Part shown: in pieces, positions 1 to 8,149 of the stretch
Position numbering within the stretch: position 1 is the first letter of the stretch
Layout: every line of letters begins with the position of its first letter
NCBI GenBank assembly: GCA_030745835.1
Contig: JASLNU010000137.1
Location: 1-40,372, forward strand
DNA length: 40,372 nt
From: GCA-2687515 sp002687515
GTDB lineage: Bacteria > Pseudomonadota > Alphaproteobacteria > Rhodospirillales > UBA2165
Reading direction: 5' to 3'
Translations under genes and position numbers: made by a program
Notes under the pieces: model-generated
The model's database searches: none
Told to the model about the DNA's origin: nothing
Seen by the model: only the letters and a program-made list of their open reading frames with translations

Positions 1-755
1 CCTTCCATGCGCGGGGTTACTACGGCACATTGAAGCATAACGCCAAGGCCACTTATCAGCGTTATTACGGCTATTTCGACGGTAACCCGGCCAACTTGGA
101 TCCACTGGCGCCTCAGGACGCCGGCATGGAATATGTTGCCGCCATGGGCGGTGCTGACGGTGTGATGGCAATAGCCCGGGAAGCGGTTGAGTCCGACCGG
201 TTGCGCTGGGCCGCCACGCTGTTGAACCACCTGGTCTTCGCCGAGCCTGAACTCAAACCGGCCCGGGAACTGCTCTCCGAGGTTTACCGGCAACTCGGCT
301 ATCGGACCGAATCCTCGATCTGGCGCAACATCTATTTGACGGGTGCAAAGGAATTAGCGGAGGGGGTCAAACCGCGGATTGCCGCGGGCGGGCGCAATAC
401 CGACCTGGCCGCCGTTCTTGATCTGCAATCCTGGTTCGATGCCCTGGCAGTTCGTTTAAACCCTGAGCGCAGCAAGGGCTTGATACTTGACCTGAACGTA
501 AAAACAGACGGATCGATTGTCGGCGTGTCGGTGGCCCGCCAGTGCGAGTACGGCCGGCCGGATGTCGCCAACAAAGAGGCGACGGCGACACTGGACATAG
601 AGCGTGTTGATTTGGAAGCGCTCATCGCCGGCGGACTTGATCTGGACGAGTGGTTGTCGAACGGCGGCGTCATCGACGGTGACAAAGCAACCGTCAAAAC
701 CTGGCTCGACATTCATGACAGATTCGAAATGTGGTTCAACATCGTTACGCCATAA
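1..755 (+). CDS. Alkyl sulfatase (SdsA family), C-terminal part, 5' end outside window
   Basis: The reading frame is open from the first bases of the window, so this is the C-terminal part (about 250 residues) of a longer gene. The visible start reads FHARGYYGTLKHNAKATYQR, the hallmark of the dimerisation domain in SdsA/Pseudomonas-type alkyl sulfatases. These enzymes hydrolyse alkyl sulfate esters such as dodecyl sulfate with a two-zinc metallo-beta-lactamase domain, which here would lie upstream of the window. The last 110 or so residues (LNPERSKGLILDLNVKTDGS onward) match the SCP2-like alkyl-binding C-terminal domain. A GMC oxidoreductase follows 28 bp downstream, which could act on the alcohol released (inference). 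No damage is visible in this portion. Confidence 0.85.
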   Translation, partial: FHARGYYGTLKHNAKATYQRYYGYFDGNPANLDPLAPQDAGMEYVAAMGGADGVMAIAREAVESDRLRWAATLLNHLVFAEPELKPARELLSEVYRQLGYRTESSIWRNIYLTGAKELAEGVKPRIAAGGRNTDLAAVLDLQSWFDALAVRLNPERSKGLILDLNVKTDGSIVGVSVARQCEYGRPDVANKEATATLDIERVDLEALIAGGLDLDEWLSNGGVIDGDKATVKTWLDIHDRFEMWFNIVTP

Positions 756-783
756 ACCGGTGTTCCGATTGGGGGCCGGCAAA

Positions 784-1850
784 ATGACCGTAGAACTGAA
801 ATTCGACTATGTGGTTGTCGGTGGCGGATCCGCCGGTTGCGTGGTTGCTGCCCGTCTGGCCCTGGATGGACGCTATACCGTAGCCCTGCTGGAAGAAGGC
901 CGGCGGGATATCAATCCCTGGATTCATATTCCCGCAACCTATGTGCTCGCGCTGCGCTCCCAAGATGCCTCGACGACCCAATCCGAACCGGATCCGACGC
1001 TGAATATGGAACGCTTTGCCGTTCCGCAAGGGCGGGTCATCGGCGGCGGCTCTTCGGTGAACGCCATGATCTATATGCGCGGCCAGGCCCGTGACTACGA
1101 TGACTGGATAGAGCGCCATGGGTGTAATGGATGGGGATATCAGGACGTTTTGCCGGTCTATAAACGCCAGGAATCCAACACGCGGTTGGCGGATCCCTAT
1201 CACGGCACCACTGGGCCTTTGATTGTTGCCGATCCGGAATACAAACATCCGGTGACGGCGGCGGCCATTGAGGCTGCTCTGCAGATCGGCCTGCTTCCGA
1301 ACGAGGACTTCAACGGGGCCGAGCAAGAAGGCGCTGGCTGGTATCAGGCAACCGCTCACCAAGGACGACGACGCTCGGCGGCCGTATGTTTTCTGCGTCC
1401 GGTCATGAATTACCGAAACCTGACCGTCCTGACCAACTTTCGGGTGGAGCGGTTGCGGATCGAAAACCGCCAAGCCAGGGCTGTCGAGGCCCGCCAGGAA
1501 GGCTCCCGGGAAGTGGTTATCAGGGCCAATAAGGAAATCGTGCTGACTGCCGGCAGCTTCAACAGCCCCAAGCTGTTGATGCTGTCGGGTATCGGTCCCA
1601 AGCTACATCTAGACCAGTTGGGCATTGAAACCCATCATGACGCCCCCGCTGTCGGCGGCAACTACCAAGACCATGTGGGTGTTCCCGTGACCCGGAAACT
1701 GCGCCGGAAAATCGGTTTACACGGCGCGGATCAGGGGCTCAAGGCCATGCGGCATGGCCTTGAATATCTGCTGTTCAGGCGGGGCCTGCTGATCTCAAAT
1801 CTGTTAGAAGCGGGCGCCTGTGTCGATACCGACGGCGATGGACGTCCGGT
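784..1850 (+). pseudogene. GMC-family FAD alcohol oxidase/dehydrogenase, 3'-truncated
   Basis: The start ATG at 784 is preceded by GGGGGCC. The protein opens with an FAD dinucleotide motif GGGSAG (residues 13-18) and carries GMC signature 1 (PQGRVIGGGSSVNAMIY) and signature 2 (GSFNSPKLLMLSGIG). Full-length members have about 530 residues and end in a substrate domain with the catalytic His-His or His-Asn pair. Here recognisable sequence stops after DTDGDGRP (about residue 355, near base 1850). The open frame then continues to a stop at 2094 with arginine-rich sequence that is only another frame of the gapR gene. Catalytic residues are therefore missing. This is either a real deletion junction or an assembly chimera. 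The substrate is unknown; GMC enzymes oxidise alcohols such as choline, polyethylene glycol or long-chain alcohols. Confidence 0.8.
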
Positions 1851-1897
1851 TACTGTCGCCGCGTTGAAATTCATACGCCAGGAAAGGACCAGTACCG

Positions 1898-2143
1898 ATG
1901 TCGGATGTGGGAGGTATCGCGCGCGATCGCTTGCGCGCCTTGGTCGAACGGATCGAACGCCTGGAAGAGGAAAAGGCCGCCCTGGCCGCCGATATCCGCG
2001 AGGTCTATTCGGAAGCCAAGGGCTCCGGCTTCGATGCCAAAATCCTGCGCCAGATCATCCGCCTGAGGAAACTGGACGGCGCCGACCGGCGTGAACAGGA
2101 AGAGCTCCTGGACCTCTATAAACTCGCCCTCGAAATGGAATAA
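1898..2143 (+). CDS. gapR: GapR-like nucleoid-associated protein (DUF2312)
   Basis: This 81-residue protein has the DUF2312 pattern: an N-terminal coiled coil (LRALVERIERLEEEKAALAA, residues 13-32), then DIREVYSEAKGSGFDAKILR and a terminal helix IIRLRKLDGADRREQEELLD. GapR of Caulobacter is a dimeric or tetrameric protein that clamps overtwisted, AT-rich DNA and supports replication and gyrase action. The family is almost confined to Alphaproteobacteria, which is one of the best taxonomic clues here. The ATG at 1898 follows AGGAAAGGA at about 10 bp. Its promoter region is cut short by the upstream junction near 1850. The gene is convergent with the SDR gene, whose stop lies 9 bp away. Confidence 0.93.
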   Translation: MSDVGGIARDRLRALVERIERLEEEKAALAADIREVYSEAKGSGFDAKILRQIIRLRKLDGADRREQEELLDLYKLALEME

Positions 2144-2152
2144 GGGGCTGCG

Positions 2153-2857
2153 TCAAAAGCTTTCGACCCAGGGACGCACCTCGATCTCCCAGGACCAGGA
2201 ACTGCGGTGCTGGGTGTGCAGATGGTAATAGGTTTCGGCAATGGCGTCGGGATCGAGCCAGGCATCGGGTCCGCGCCCGGCGCTGTCGTCGCGGCCGCGC
2301 GCCTCGCTCCGGATGCCGCCATCGACGACCACGTGGACGACATGGATATTCTTTGGATGCAATTCGCGCGCCATGCTCTGGGCCAGCCCGCGCAACCCAA
2401 ACTTGCCCATAGCGAAGGGCGCCGATTGGGGAAAGCCCTTAACGCCGGCGGATGCGCCGGTGAACATGATGCTGCCGCGCCCGGCCGGGAGCATCGCCCG
2501 CGCCGCCGCCCGGCCGACCAGGAAGCCGCCATAACAGGTGGTCAGGATGGCTTCCTTGACCTGGGCGGGGTCAAGTTCGGCGATCGGGCCACGGGCGCGC
2601 TGGCTGGCGTTGTAGACAACCATCATCGGCGTTCCGAGATCGGCCGCGACGGCTTCAAACAGACCGTCCACGGCGTCCGCGTCGGAGGCATCGCAAGAAT
2701 AGGCAACGCCGCCGGTTTCGGCGGCCAGGTCCTTTAATTTACCGGCGTCGCGCGCCGCCAAGGCAACGCGCATGCCGGCTTTGGAAAAACGCCGCGCCAG
2801 GGACGCGCTTAATCCGGATCCAGTGCCGACGATGACGGCAATGTCTGCTTCGCTCAT
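2153..2857 (-). CDS. SDR-family oxidoreductase with atypical active site
   Basis: This is a 234-residue classical-length short-chain dehydrogenase. The N-terminal Rossmann motif reads VGTGSGLSASLARRF (residues 10-24) and YNAS (82-85) corresponds to the NAG-type strand. In the catalytic region TGAS (S136) and K152 are present, but the usual tyrosine four residues before the lysine is phenylalanine (PFAMGK, F148). Related proteins with FAxxKF instead of YxxxK exist, as I recall. The cofactor is probably NAD(P)H and the substrate is unknown. The start ATG at 2857 has GGGAGCGGGAAG just upstream. The gene stands alone, convergent with gapR and divergent from the gene at 3027. Confidence 0.82.
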   Translation of the reverse strand: MSEADIAVIVGTGSGLSASLARRFSKAGMRVALAARDAGKLKDLAAETGGVAYSCDASDADAVDGLFEAVAADLGTPMMVVYNASQRARGPIAELDPAQVKEAILTTCYGGFLVGRAAARAMLPAGRGSIMFTGASAGVKGFPQSAPFAMGKFGLRGLAQSMARELHPKNIHVVHVVVDGGIRSEARGRDDSAGRGPDAWLDPDAIAETYYHLHTQHRSSWSWEIEVRPWVESF

Positions 2858-3026
2858 GCTTCCCGCTCCCGTTGCTCGTTTGAACGCTATTTTGCTACCT
2901 GAATCACCCTAATACCACCGCCGCCGCGCTTTAATCACAAAAATGTTTACGGGACGGTAATAACCCGCCGATAGAATTCTGAAACGGACGCAAGGACGCC
3001 CGCCCGCGGCAACAGCGAACGAACGC

Positions 3027-4145
3027 ATGCAGGAAATCGGATCGATCAACGGCATATTGTCGGCCCAACTCGGCCGCAACCAAATGAATTCCATGGATTC
3101 TCTGGTGCTTATTACGCAGCAGTTGATCGAACGCATGCAGGACGAACGGCGCGACGAAGCGGTCAATTACAACCGCGCCGATCTCTACGAAACCAATCAG
3201 AAGAAAGCCAAGCTTCTTAGTTTCAAGGCACGCATCGCCGACAATGTGGCTGCCGCCACCAAGGCCAAATCGGCCATCGAATGGACGACCAAAATCCTCG
3301 GCGACATGAAGACCGAGTTGCAAACCATCATCGGGTCCAGCGACAGCGCGGCGCGCGCGGCGGCGGCGGCATCGTTCGATGCGCATCTCGCCGATATCAA
3401 CAGCCGGGTGGATGGGGCGAGCCATCGCATCGATAATCGAGTAATAAACCTGGTCGGCGCCACCTCCGGTCCCGGCTTCGAAACCGACGATCTTTTCTCG
3501 CCCTCCAGCGCAAGCGGCGGTCACGTGATGATCGAGGGCGCCTATATGGGCACCCGCTTCAACATTGAGGACGCGGACGGATATCTTTGGCGCTACGATT
3601 CGGCGTCCGATGCCTATATCCAGTACAAATCGGACGGCACCGGCGAGCGGACCGGAACCACCGTTTCGGCCGTGGATCTGACCCTGACCAGCTACGATCA
3701 CGATACCGGCGCTGTCGTGTTCGGCGGTTCCGGTTCCTTGAGCGGCACCGTGGTGCAGGGCGGTATCGGCGTCCTGAGCGCCGAGTTCTATAGCGATTTC
3801 GCCGACGATACCTCGGTGCAGCAGGCCATCGACGATATCGACGCGGCCGTCAATACCGTGAACTCCAGGGGCTACCCGATAACCGCGGACGCCGTCCTGA
3901 TCGACGGTAATTTGCAGTTAATCGATGAAAAGGTGCGCCGGTTGGATGGTGAAAAACGGCGAATTATGAGGGAAGAATTCGACGAAACCGCGGCGACGGC
4001 GCGGGCCGCCAATTTAAAGCTGCGCTTCGCCGTCAATAACATCAACATCCTGTCGCAGATGAACACCGGGCTGATCGAAAACATGCTTCAAATGACGGAG
4101 GGGCCGTCGCGCGGCCCCGGCGTTTTCGGCATCCTCGGGCTCTAG
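3027..4145 (+). CDS. Flagellin-like protein of unknown function
   Basis: This 372-residue protein has long helical ends and a beta-rich centre. Residues 1-110 look like a flagellin-style coiled-coil arm (KARIADNVAAATKAKSAIEW, then ILGDMKTELQTI). The middle is rich in Gly, Ser, Thr and aromatic residues (GYLWRYDSASDAYIQYKSDG). The last 70 residues are again helical (AANLKLRFAVNNINILSQ, then MNTGLIENML), resembling the flagellin C-terminal helix. I cannot make a firm family assignment. No flagellar gene is nearby and there is no signal peptide, which would fit type III flagellar export but does not prove it. The Shine-Dalgarno at 3027 is poor, and internal ATGs at 3084 and 3093 are possible starts. 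It is convergent with hemN. Confidence 0.6.
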   Translation: MQEIGSINGILSAQLGRNQMNSMDSLVLITQQLIERMQDERRDEAVNYNRADLYETNQKKAKLLSFKARIADNVAAATKAKSAIEWTTKILGDMKTELQTIIGSSDSAARAAAAASFDAHLADINSRVDGASHRIDNRVINLVGATSGPGFETDDLFSPSSASGGHVMIEGAYMGTRFNIEDADGYLWRYDSASDAYIQYKSDGTGERTGTTVSAVDLTLTSYDHDTGAVVFGGSGSLSGTVVQGGIGVLSAEFYSDFADDTSVQQAIDDIDAAVNTVNSRGYPITADAVLIDGNLQLIDEKVRRLDGEKRRIMREEFDETAATARAANLKLRFAVNNINILSQMNTGLIENMLQMTEGPSRGPGVFGILGL

Positions 4146-4159
4146 AAGGGCTTCGGGCC

Positions 4160-5509
4160 TTAGACGGCGCGCGCGTGGCGTTTGCCGCCCGGTTCCAGAT
4201 AGGCATCGAACGCCGCCGCCACCAGCCGGGCAAACGGCCTGTAGGCATCGGCCACTTCGACCGTGCCGCCCGCCACCCGGCAGATACCGTCTTCCACATA
4301 AGGGCCGAGCGCCGCCAATTCATCGGCGAATATGGATATGTCCTCGCCGTGACGCCGGCAGAGATCGGTCAGATCGGCTTTCATGTCGCAAAGAATGCAC
4401 TCGATCGCTGCGCGGCGCAGACGGTCCTCGGGGCTTAAACGGACGCCGCGGACCGTCGGCAGCCGCCCTTCGCCGACGGCGCGCGCATAATCCTTGAGCG
4501 GCGAAATGTTCTGCACGTAACCTTGTGGCAACATGCCGATCGCCGATGCGCCGAGGCCGATCAACACCGCCTCCTGGTCCGACGTATAGCCTTGAAAATT
4601 GCGGCGCAGGGCACCGCCGGCCAATGCCGCCGCCAGGCTGTCATCGGGCCGGGCGAAATGATCGAAGCCGATGCGGACAAAACCGTGCTCGACCAGGCGC
4701 GCCGCCGCGGCTTCCGCCTGACGCCAGCGTTGATCGGCGTCCGGCAGCGCGTTTTCATCGATCAGGCGCTGATGTTTTTTCATCCACGGCACATGCGCAT
4801 ATCCGAACAGGGCGAGGCGCTGCGGGCCGAGACTGACCGCCAGGTCCACCATATCGACGACCCGCGCCTCAGTCTGATGCGGCAATCCGTAAAGAAGGTC
4901 CATGTTGACCGCATCGATACCATGCGCGCGCATCCAGCCGATGACGCGCTGGGTAACCTCGAAGGGCTGGATGCGGTTGACCGCCGCCTGCACTTCGGGA
5001 TGAAAATCCTGCACTCCGATGCTGACCCGGTTGACGCCGCCCGCCGCCAGGGCGGCGACATAAGCCTCGGTGGTTTCGCGGGGATCGAGCTCGACCGCGA
5101 TTTCGGCGTCATCGGCAACCTCGAAGCGCGCCCGGATGGCGTCCAGCATGCGCCGCCAATCGTCGGGTGTAAGCAATGTCGGGCTGCCGCCGCCCCAATG
5201 CAGGTGCCGCGCCGAATGCCGACCGCCAAGCCGTTCCGCCACCAAATCCAATTCGAGCAACAGGCTTTCCAGATAATCGGCCACCGGCTGGTAGCTATTG
5301 ACGATTTTGGTGTAACAGCCGCAGAACCAGCACAGCGTGTCGCAAAAGGGGATATGGAAATAAAGCGAAACCGGCGCGCCCCCATCGAGCGCGCCCAGCC
5401 ATTCCCCATAGTCGGCTTCGCCGACCGCTTCGGTAAAATGGGGCGCCGTCGGATAGCTGGTATAGCGCGGCACCCTGAGGTCATACTTTTCGGCGAGATT
5501 ATTCAGCAT
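4160..5509 (-). CDS. hemN: Oxygen-independent coproporphyrinogen III oxidase (radical SAM)
   Basis: HemN decarboxylates coproporphyrinogen III to protoporphyrinogen IX without oxygen, using a radical-SAM 4Fe-4S cluster in the cytoplasm. The 449-residue length is normal for the family. The opening PRYTSYPTAPHF is the HemN N-terminal signature. The cluster motif is FHIPFCDTLCWFCGC, with C56, C60 and C63 as ligands and the family's extra C65. LHWGGGSPTLL, LLYGLPHQT and NFQGYTS are also conserved HemN blocks. The gene lies 91 bp downstream of glcF, and that gap holds a FixK/FNR-type box, consistent with induction when oxygen is low. It is convergent with the flagellin-like gene. Confidence 0.96.
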   Translation of the reverse strand: MLNNLAEKYDLRVPRYTSYPTAPHFTEAVGEADYGEWLGALDGGAPVSLYFHIPFCDTLCWFCGCYTKIVNSYQPVADYLESLLLELDLVAERLGGRHSARHLHWGGGSPTLLTPDDWRRMLDAIRARFEVADDAEIAVELDPRETTEAYVAALAAGGVNRVSIGVQDFHPEVQAAVNRIQPFEVTQRVIGWMRAHGIDAVNMDLLYGLPHQTEARVVDMVDLAVSLGPQRLALFGYAHVPWMKKHQRLIDENALPDADQRWRQAEAAAARLVEHGFVRIGFDHFARPDDSLAAALAGGALRRNFQGYTSDQEAVLIGLGASAIGMLPQGYVQNISPLKDYARAVGEGRLPTVRGVRLSPEDRLRRAAIECILCDMKADLTDLCRRHGEDISIFADELAALGPYVEDGICRVAGGTVEVADAYRPFARLVAAAFDAYLEPGGKRHARAV

Positions 5510-5542
5510 GTCCTATTGTCTTCCCAAGGGTCCGAGCCCGCC

Positions 5543-5556
5543 TTGATAGCCGTCAA
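5543..5556 (-). promoter_or_regulatory. FixK/FNR-type box before hemN
   Basis: On the hemN strand the site reads TTGACGGCTATCAA, which fits the alphaproteobacterial FixK/FnrL consensus TTGAY-N4-RTCAA fully and the classic FNR consensus with one change. It is centred about 40 bp before the hemN start codon. A class II arrangement would then place transcription start almost at the ATG, so the exact promoter geometry is unclear. Confidence 0.55.
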
Positions 5557-5600
5557 TCATTGATCCACGGCCACCAATTTTATCGATGATCCGAGCCCTG

Positions 5601-6908
5601 TCACGGGCCGGCATCCACGCCCGGAGGCGGCGGACCGCCGGTCGCCCAATCCAACAGCTCGACGGTATGCACCACCGGCTTGTCGCTGCCCGCCGCAAGT
5701 TGCTCGATGCAGCCGATATTGCCGGATGCGATCACGGCGCCACCCGCGTCGCTAACATCATCAATAGCCCGCAACCGGCGCCGCAACAGCTTATCGGCCA
5801 TCTCGGGCTGAAAAAGATTGTAGCTGCCGGCCGATCCGCAGCAATAATGGGTGCCCGGAATCTCGCGAAGCCTGAACCCGGCGTCGGCCAGCAACTGCCT
5901 CGGCGGGGCGGTGATGCGCTGTCCATGCATCAAGGAGCAGGCGTCGTGGTAAATCACCTCTGGAAGGTTTCCGGCCATCGGCTCCGGCAAACCGATCTCG
6001 GCCAGCACCTCGGTGATATCGCGGGCCCGCGCCGACATATCGGTCGCCAAAAACCTGTATTGATCTTCGCCGGCCAGCAGCCGTTCATAATTCTTGACCT
6101 GGGTGCCGCAGCCCGCCGCGTTGGAAGCGATGAAATCGAATTTCTTTTCGGCGTCGGCGCGCGCCCAGGCTTCCAAATTTCCACGCGCGAATTTACGCGC
6201 CTTGGCTTCGCGCCCCATATGATGATCGAGCGCGCCGCAGCACCCTGCTTCGCCGTCGCCGATCACCACCTCGGCGCCGAGCCGGGTCAACAGCCGGATG
6301 GTGGCGTCGTTGATCGATGGGCGCAAGGCCTGCTGCACGCAGCCGGGCAGCAGGACCACGCGCAGGCGGGCGCCGCCGGCGGCGGCAAAGGTTCTTTTGC
6401 TATCGTAAATTTCGCCTTTTGGAAGGCCCCGGGGAATGCGTCCGGCCATGCCAGCCAAGCGCCCGCCGAGGAGCGCCATAAAGGGCCGGGCCAAGCGTCC
6501 AAGCCGAAGCAACAGCCGGGCGCGGCGCGCATGCGGCAGCGCCGCGGTCACAATGGCGCGCTGCAGCTTGTCTCCCAACGAACGCTTACGAGCCGTTTCC
6601 AGATGGCTGCGCGCAACGTCGATATAGCGTTCGTAATCGACACCGGACGGGCAGGCCGACATGCAGGCGAGGCAGCCAAGGCAGCGATCGATATGGGGAA
6701 CGACATTGGCATCGGGGGCGCCGCCGGCCTCGATCATATCCTTGATCAAATAGATGCGCCCGCGCGGGCTGTCGCGCTCGTCGCCGAGCTCGGTATAGGT
6801 CGGGCAGGCGGTTAGGCAAAAGCCGCAATGCACGCATTTGCGCAAGATGCCTTCCAATTCGGCGATCTCGGGCCGCCGCAAAAGAGCCGCCGGAAATTCG
6901 GTCCGCAT
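5601..6908 (-). CDS. glcF: Glycolate oxidase iron-sulfur subunit GlcF
   Basis: GlcF passes electrons from the GlcD/GlcE flavin subunits of glycolate oxidase towards the respiratory chain. The 435-residue protein has two 4Fe-4S ferredoxin motifs: C25, C28, C31, C35 (CVHCGFCLTACP) and C76, C79, C82, C86 (CLGCLACMSACP). It also has two CCG-domain motifs, AGCCGALDHH and HYCCGSAGSYN, which bind an additional cluster. It is the last gene of glcD-glcE-glcF, starting 5 bp after the glcE stop, with GGGG just before the ATG at 6908. No promoter of its own is apparent. Confidence 0.95.
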   Translation of the reverse strand: MRTEFPAALLRRPEIAELEGILRKCVHCGFCLTACPTYTELGDERDSPRGRIYLIKDMIEAGGAPDANVVPHIDRCLGCLACMSACPSGVDYERYIDVARSHLETARKRSLGDKLQRAIVTAALPHARRARLLLRLGRLARPFMALLGGRLAGMAGRIPRGLPKGEIYDSKRTFAAAGGARLRVVLLPGCVQQALRPSINDATIRLLTRLGAEVVIGDGEAGCCGALDHHMGREAKARKFARGNLEAWARADAEKKFDFIASNAAGCGTQVKNYERLLAGEDQYRFLATDMSARARDITEVLAEIGLPEPMAGNLPEVIYHDACSLMHGQRITAPPRQLLADAGFRLREIPGTHYCCGSAGSYNLFQPEMADKLLRRRLRAIDDVSDAGGAVIASGNIGCIEQLAAGSDKPVVHTVELLDWATGGPPPPGVDAGP

Positions 6909-6913
6909 ATCCC

Positions 6914-8146
6914 CTACAGCCCTTCATACATGCGCCCGGGATTAAAGATCCCCGACGGATCGAAAATTTCCTTGAGCCTGGTGGTCAGCGATGCCGATAC
7001 CGGGTCTTGCGGCTGAAATACGGGTACGGCGGCGCGCACCGCATCGGCGGCGCGCATCAATGTGGCGTGGCCGCCGCATGCGGCAACAGCGGCGCGAATT
7101 GCGGTCGCGCCGGCATCATCGCCGGGCGCCAGGCAAAGCCAGATCAAGCCGCCGCCCCAGTCGGAATAGGCGTGCCCATCGGTCTTTGCAAGAATGCCGT
7201 CCAATATGGCGGCGCCCGACGCGGGCGCAACCGATAGGCGCCAGATGCAGCTTTCGGGATCGGTAAACAGCGGCGCCACATCGCGTATTTCCCGCCAAAA
7301 AGTATGCGAATTGCGGCCGTGCAATTCCTCACTATCGCCGAATGGCGCCAACAGGCCGCGAAGGGCCTTGCAACGCGCTTCCGCCGATGGACCCGGACCA
7401 CCGAGACGCAATGCGGTTACCGAGGCGGCGGCGCCAGCTACATATCCGGCGGCCGAGCGCGCGGCCAAATCCTCGGGCAGATAGGCGGCGCCATCGATAT
7501 CGTGCGGGCTCCGCAAGCCGGCGCCCATGGCATCGGCGGCGCGCGCCGCATCGAGGCCATAGATCAGGACGGTACGCACCTTTTCCGCCCTCGGCAGCGC
7601 GCGCACGGTGATCGAGGTCATCACCCCCAGCGTGCCGAAGGAGCCGGCCATCGCCTTCGGCATGTCGAAACCGGTGACGTTCTTCACCACCCGCCCGCCG
7701 GAATCGATCACTTCGCCCCGCCCGCCGATCGCCTCGAAGCCGAGCACGTGGTCGCGCGCCGCGCCGGAGCGGATGCGGGCCGGGCCGGAAAGGTTGCAGC
7801 CGATAACCCCGCCGAGCGTGCCGCCGGGGATTCCGTCGCCCGCCTCGCCGCCATAAAGGGCGCTAAGGTCGGGCGGCTCGAAAGCCAGCGCTTGATCTTT
7901 TTCGGCCAGAAGCCGTTCGATTTCGCTGATCGGCGTGCCGGCCTTGGCGGTCAACACCAGTTCCTCCGGCTCGTACAGTTCGATACCCGAGAGCGCGGTC
8001 AGTTTCAGGCCCAGATCGGCGGCCACCGGCCTGCCCCAGCCCCGTTTCGAGCCGGCGCCGGTTATTTCAAGGGAGCGGTTTTCGGAAAGCGCCGCGCGCA
8101 CCACATCCGCCGCCTCGCTCGCCGTTTCGGGAACAAAGGTTTGCAC
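6914..8146 (-). CDS. glcE: Glycolate oxidase FAD-binding subunit GlcE
   Basis: This 410-residue subunit has an N-terminal FAD-binding type 4 (PCMH-like) fold: TGAGSKRGWGRP near residue 30, then IPGGTLGGVIGCNLSGPARI and GGRVVKNVTGFDMPKAM. It ends with the family tail LKEIFDPSGIFNPGRMYEG. GlcE forms the flavin part of glycolate oxidase together with GlcD. The start is GTG at 8146, 3 bp after the glcD stop, and the ribosome site lies inside the end of glcD, so translation is probably coupled. Confidence 0.95.
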   Translation of the reverse strand: MQTFVPETASEAADVVRAALSENRSLEITGAGSKRGWGRPVAADLGLKLTALSGIELYEPEELVLTAKAGTPISEIERLLAEKDQALAFEPPDLSALYGGEAGDGIPGGTLGGVIGCNLSGPARIRSGAARDHVLGFEAIGGRGEVIDSGGRVVKNVTGFDMPKAMAGSFGTLGVMTSITVRALPRAEKVRTVLIYGLDAARAADAMGAGLRSPHDIDGAAYLPEDLAARSAAGYVAGAAASVTALRLGGPGPSAEARCKALRGLLAPFGDSEELHGRNSHTFWREIRDVAPLFTDPESCIWRLSVAPASGAAILDGILAKTDGHAYSDWGGGLIWLCLAPGDDAGATAIRAAVAACGGHATLMRAADAVRAAVPVFQPQDPVSASLTTRLKEIFDPSGIFNPGRMYEGL

Positions 8147-8149
8147 GGC

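Noticed and set aside
1851..2094. In-frame continuation of the GMC protein to a stop at 2094
   Set aside because: It is another frame of the gapR leader and gene, rich in arginine and unlike any GMC C-terminus.
4144..4160. Hairpin GGGCTTCGGGCC between flagellin-like gene and hemN
   Set aside because: The stem has a mismatch and no T-run on either side.
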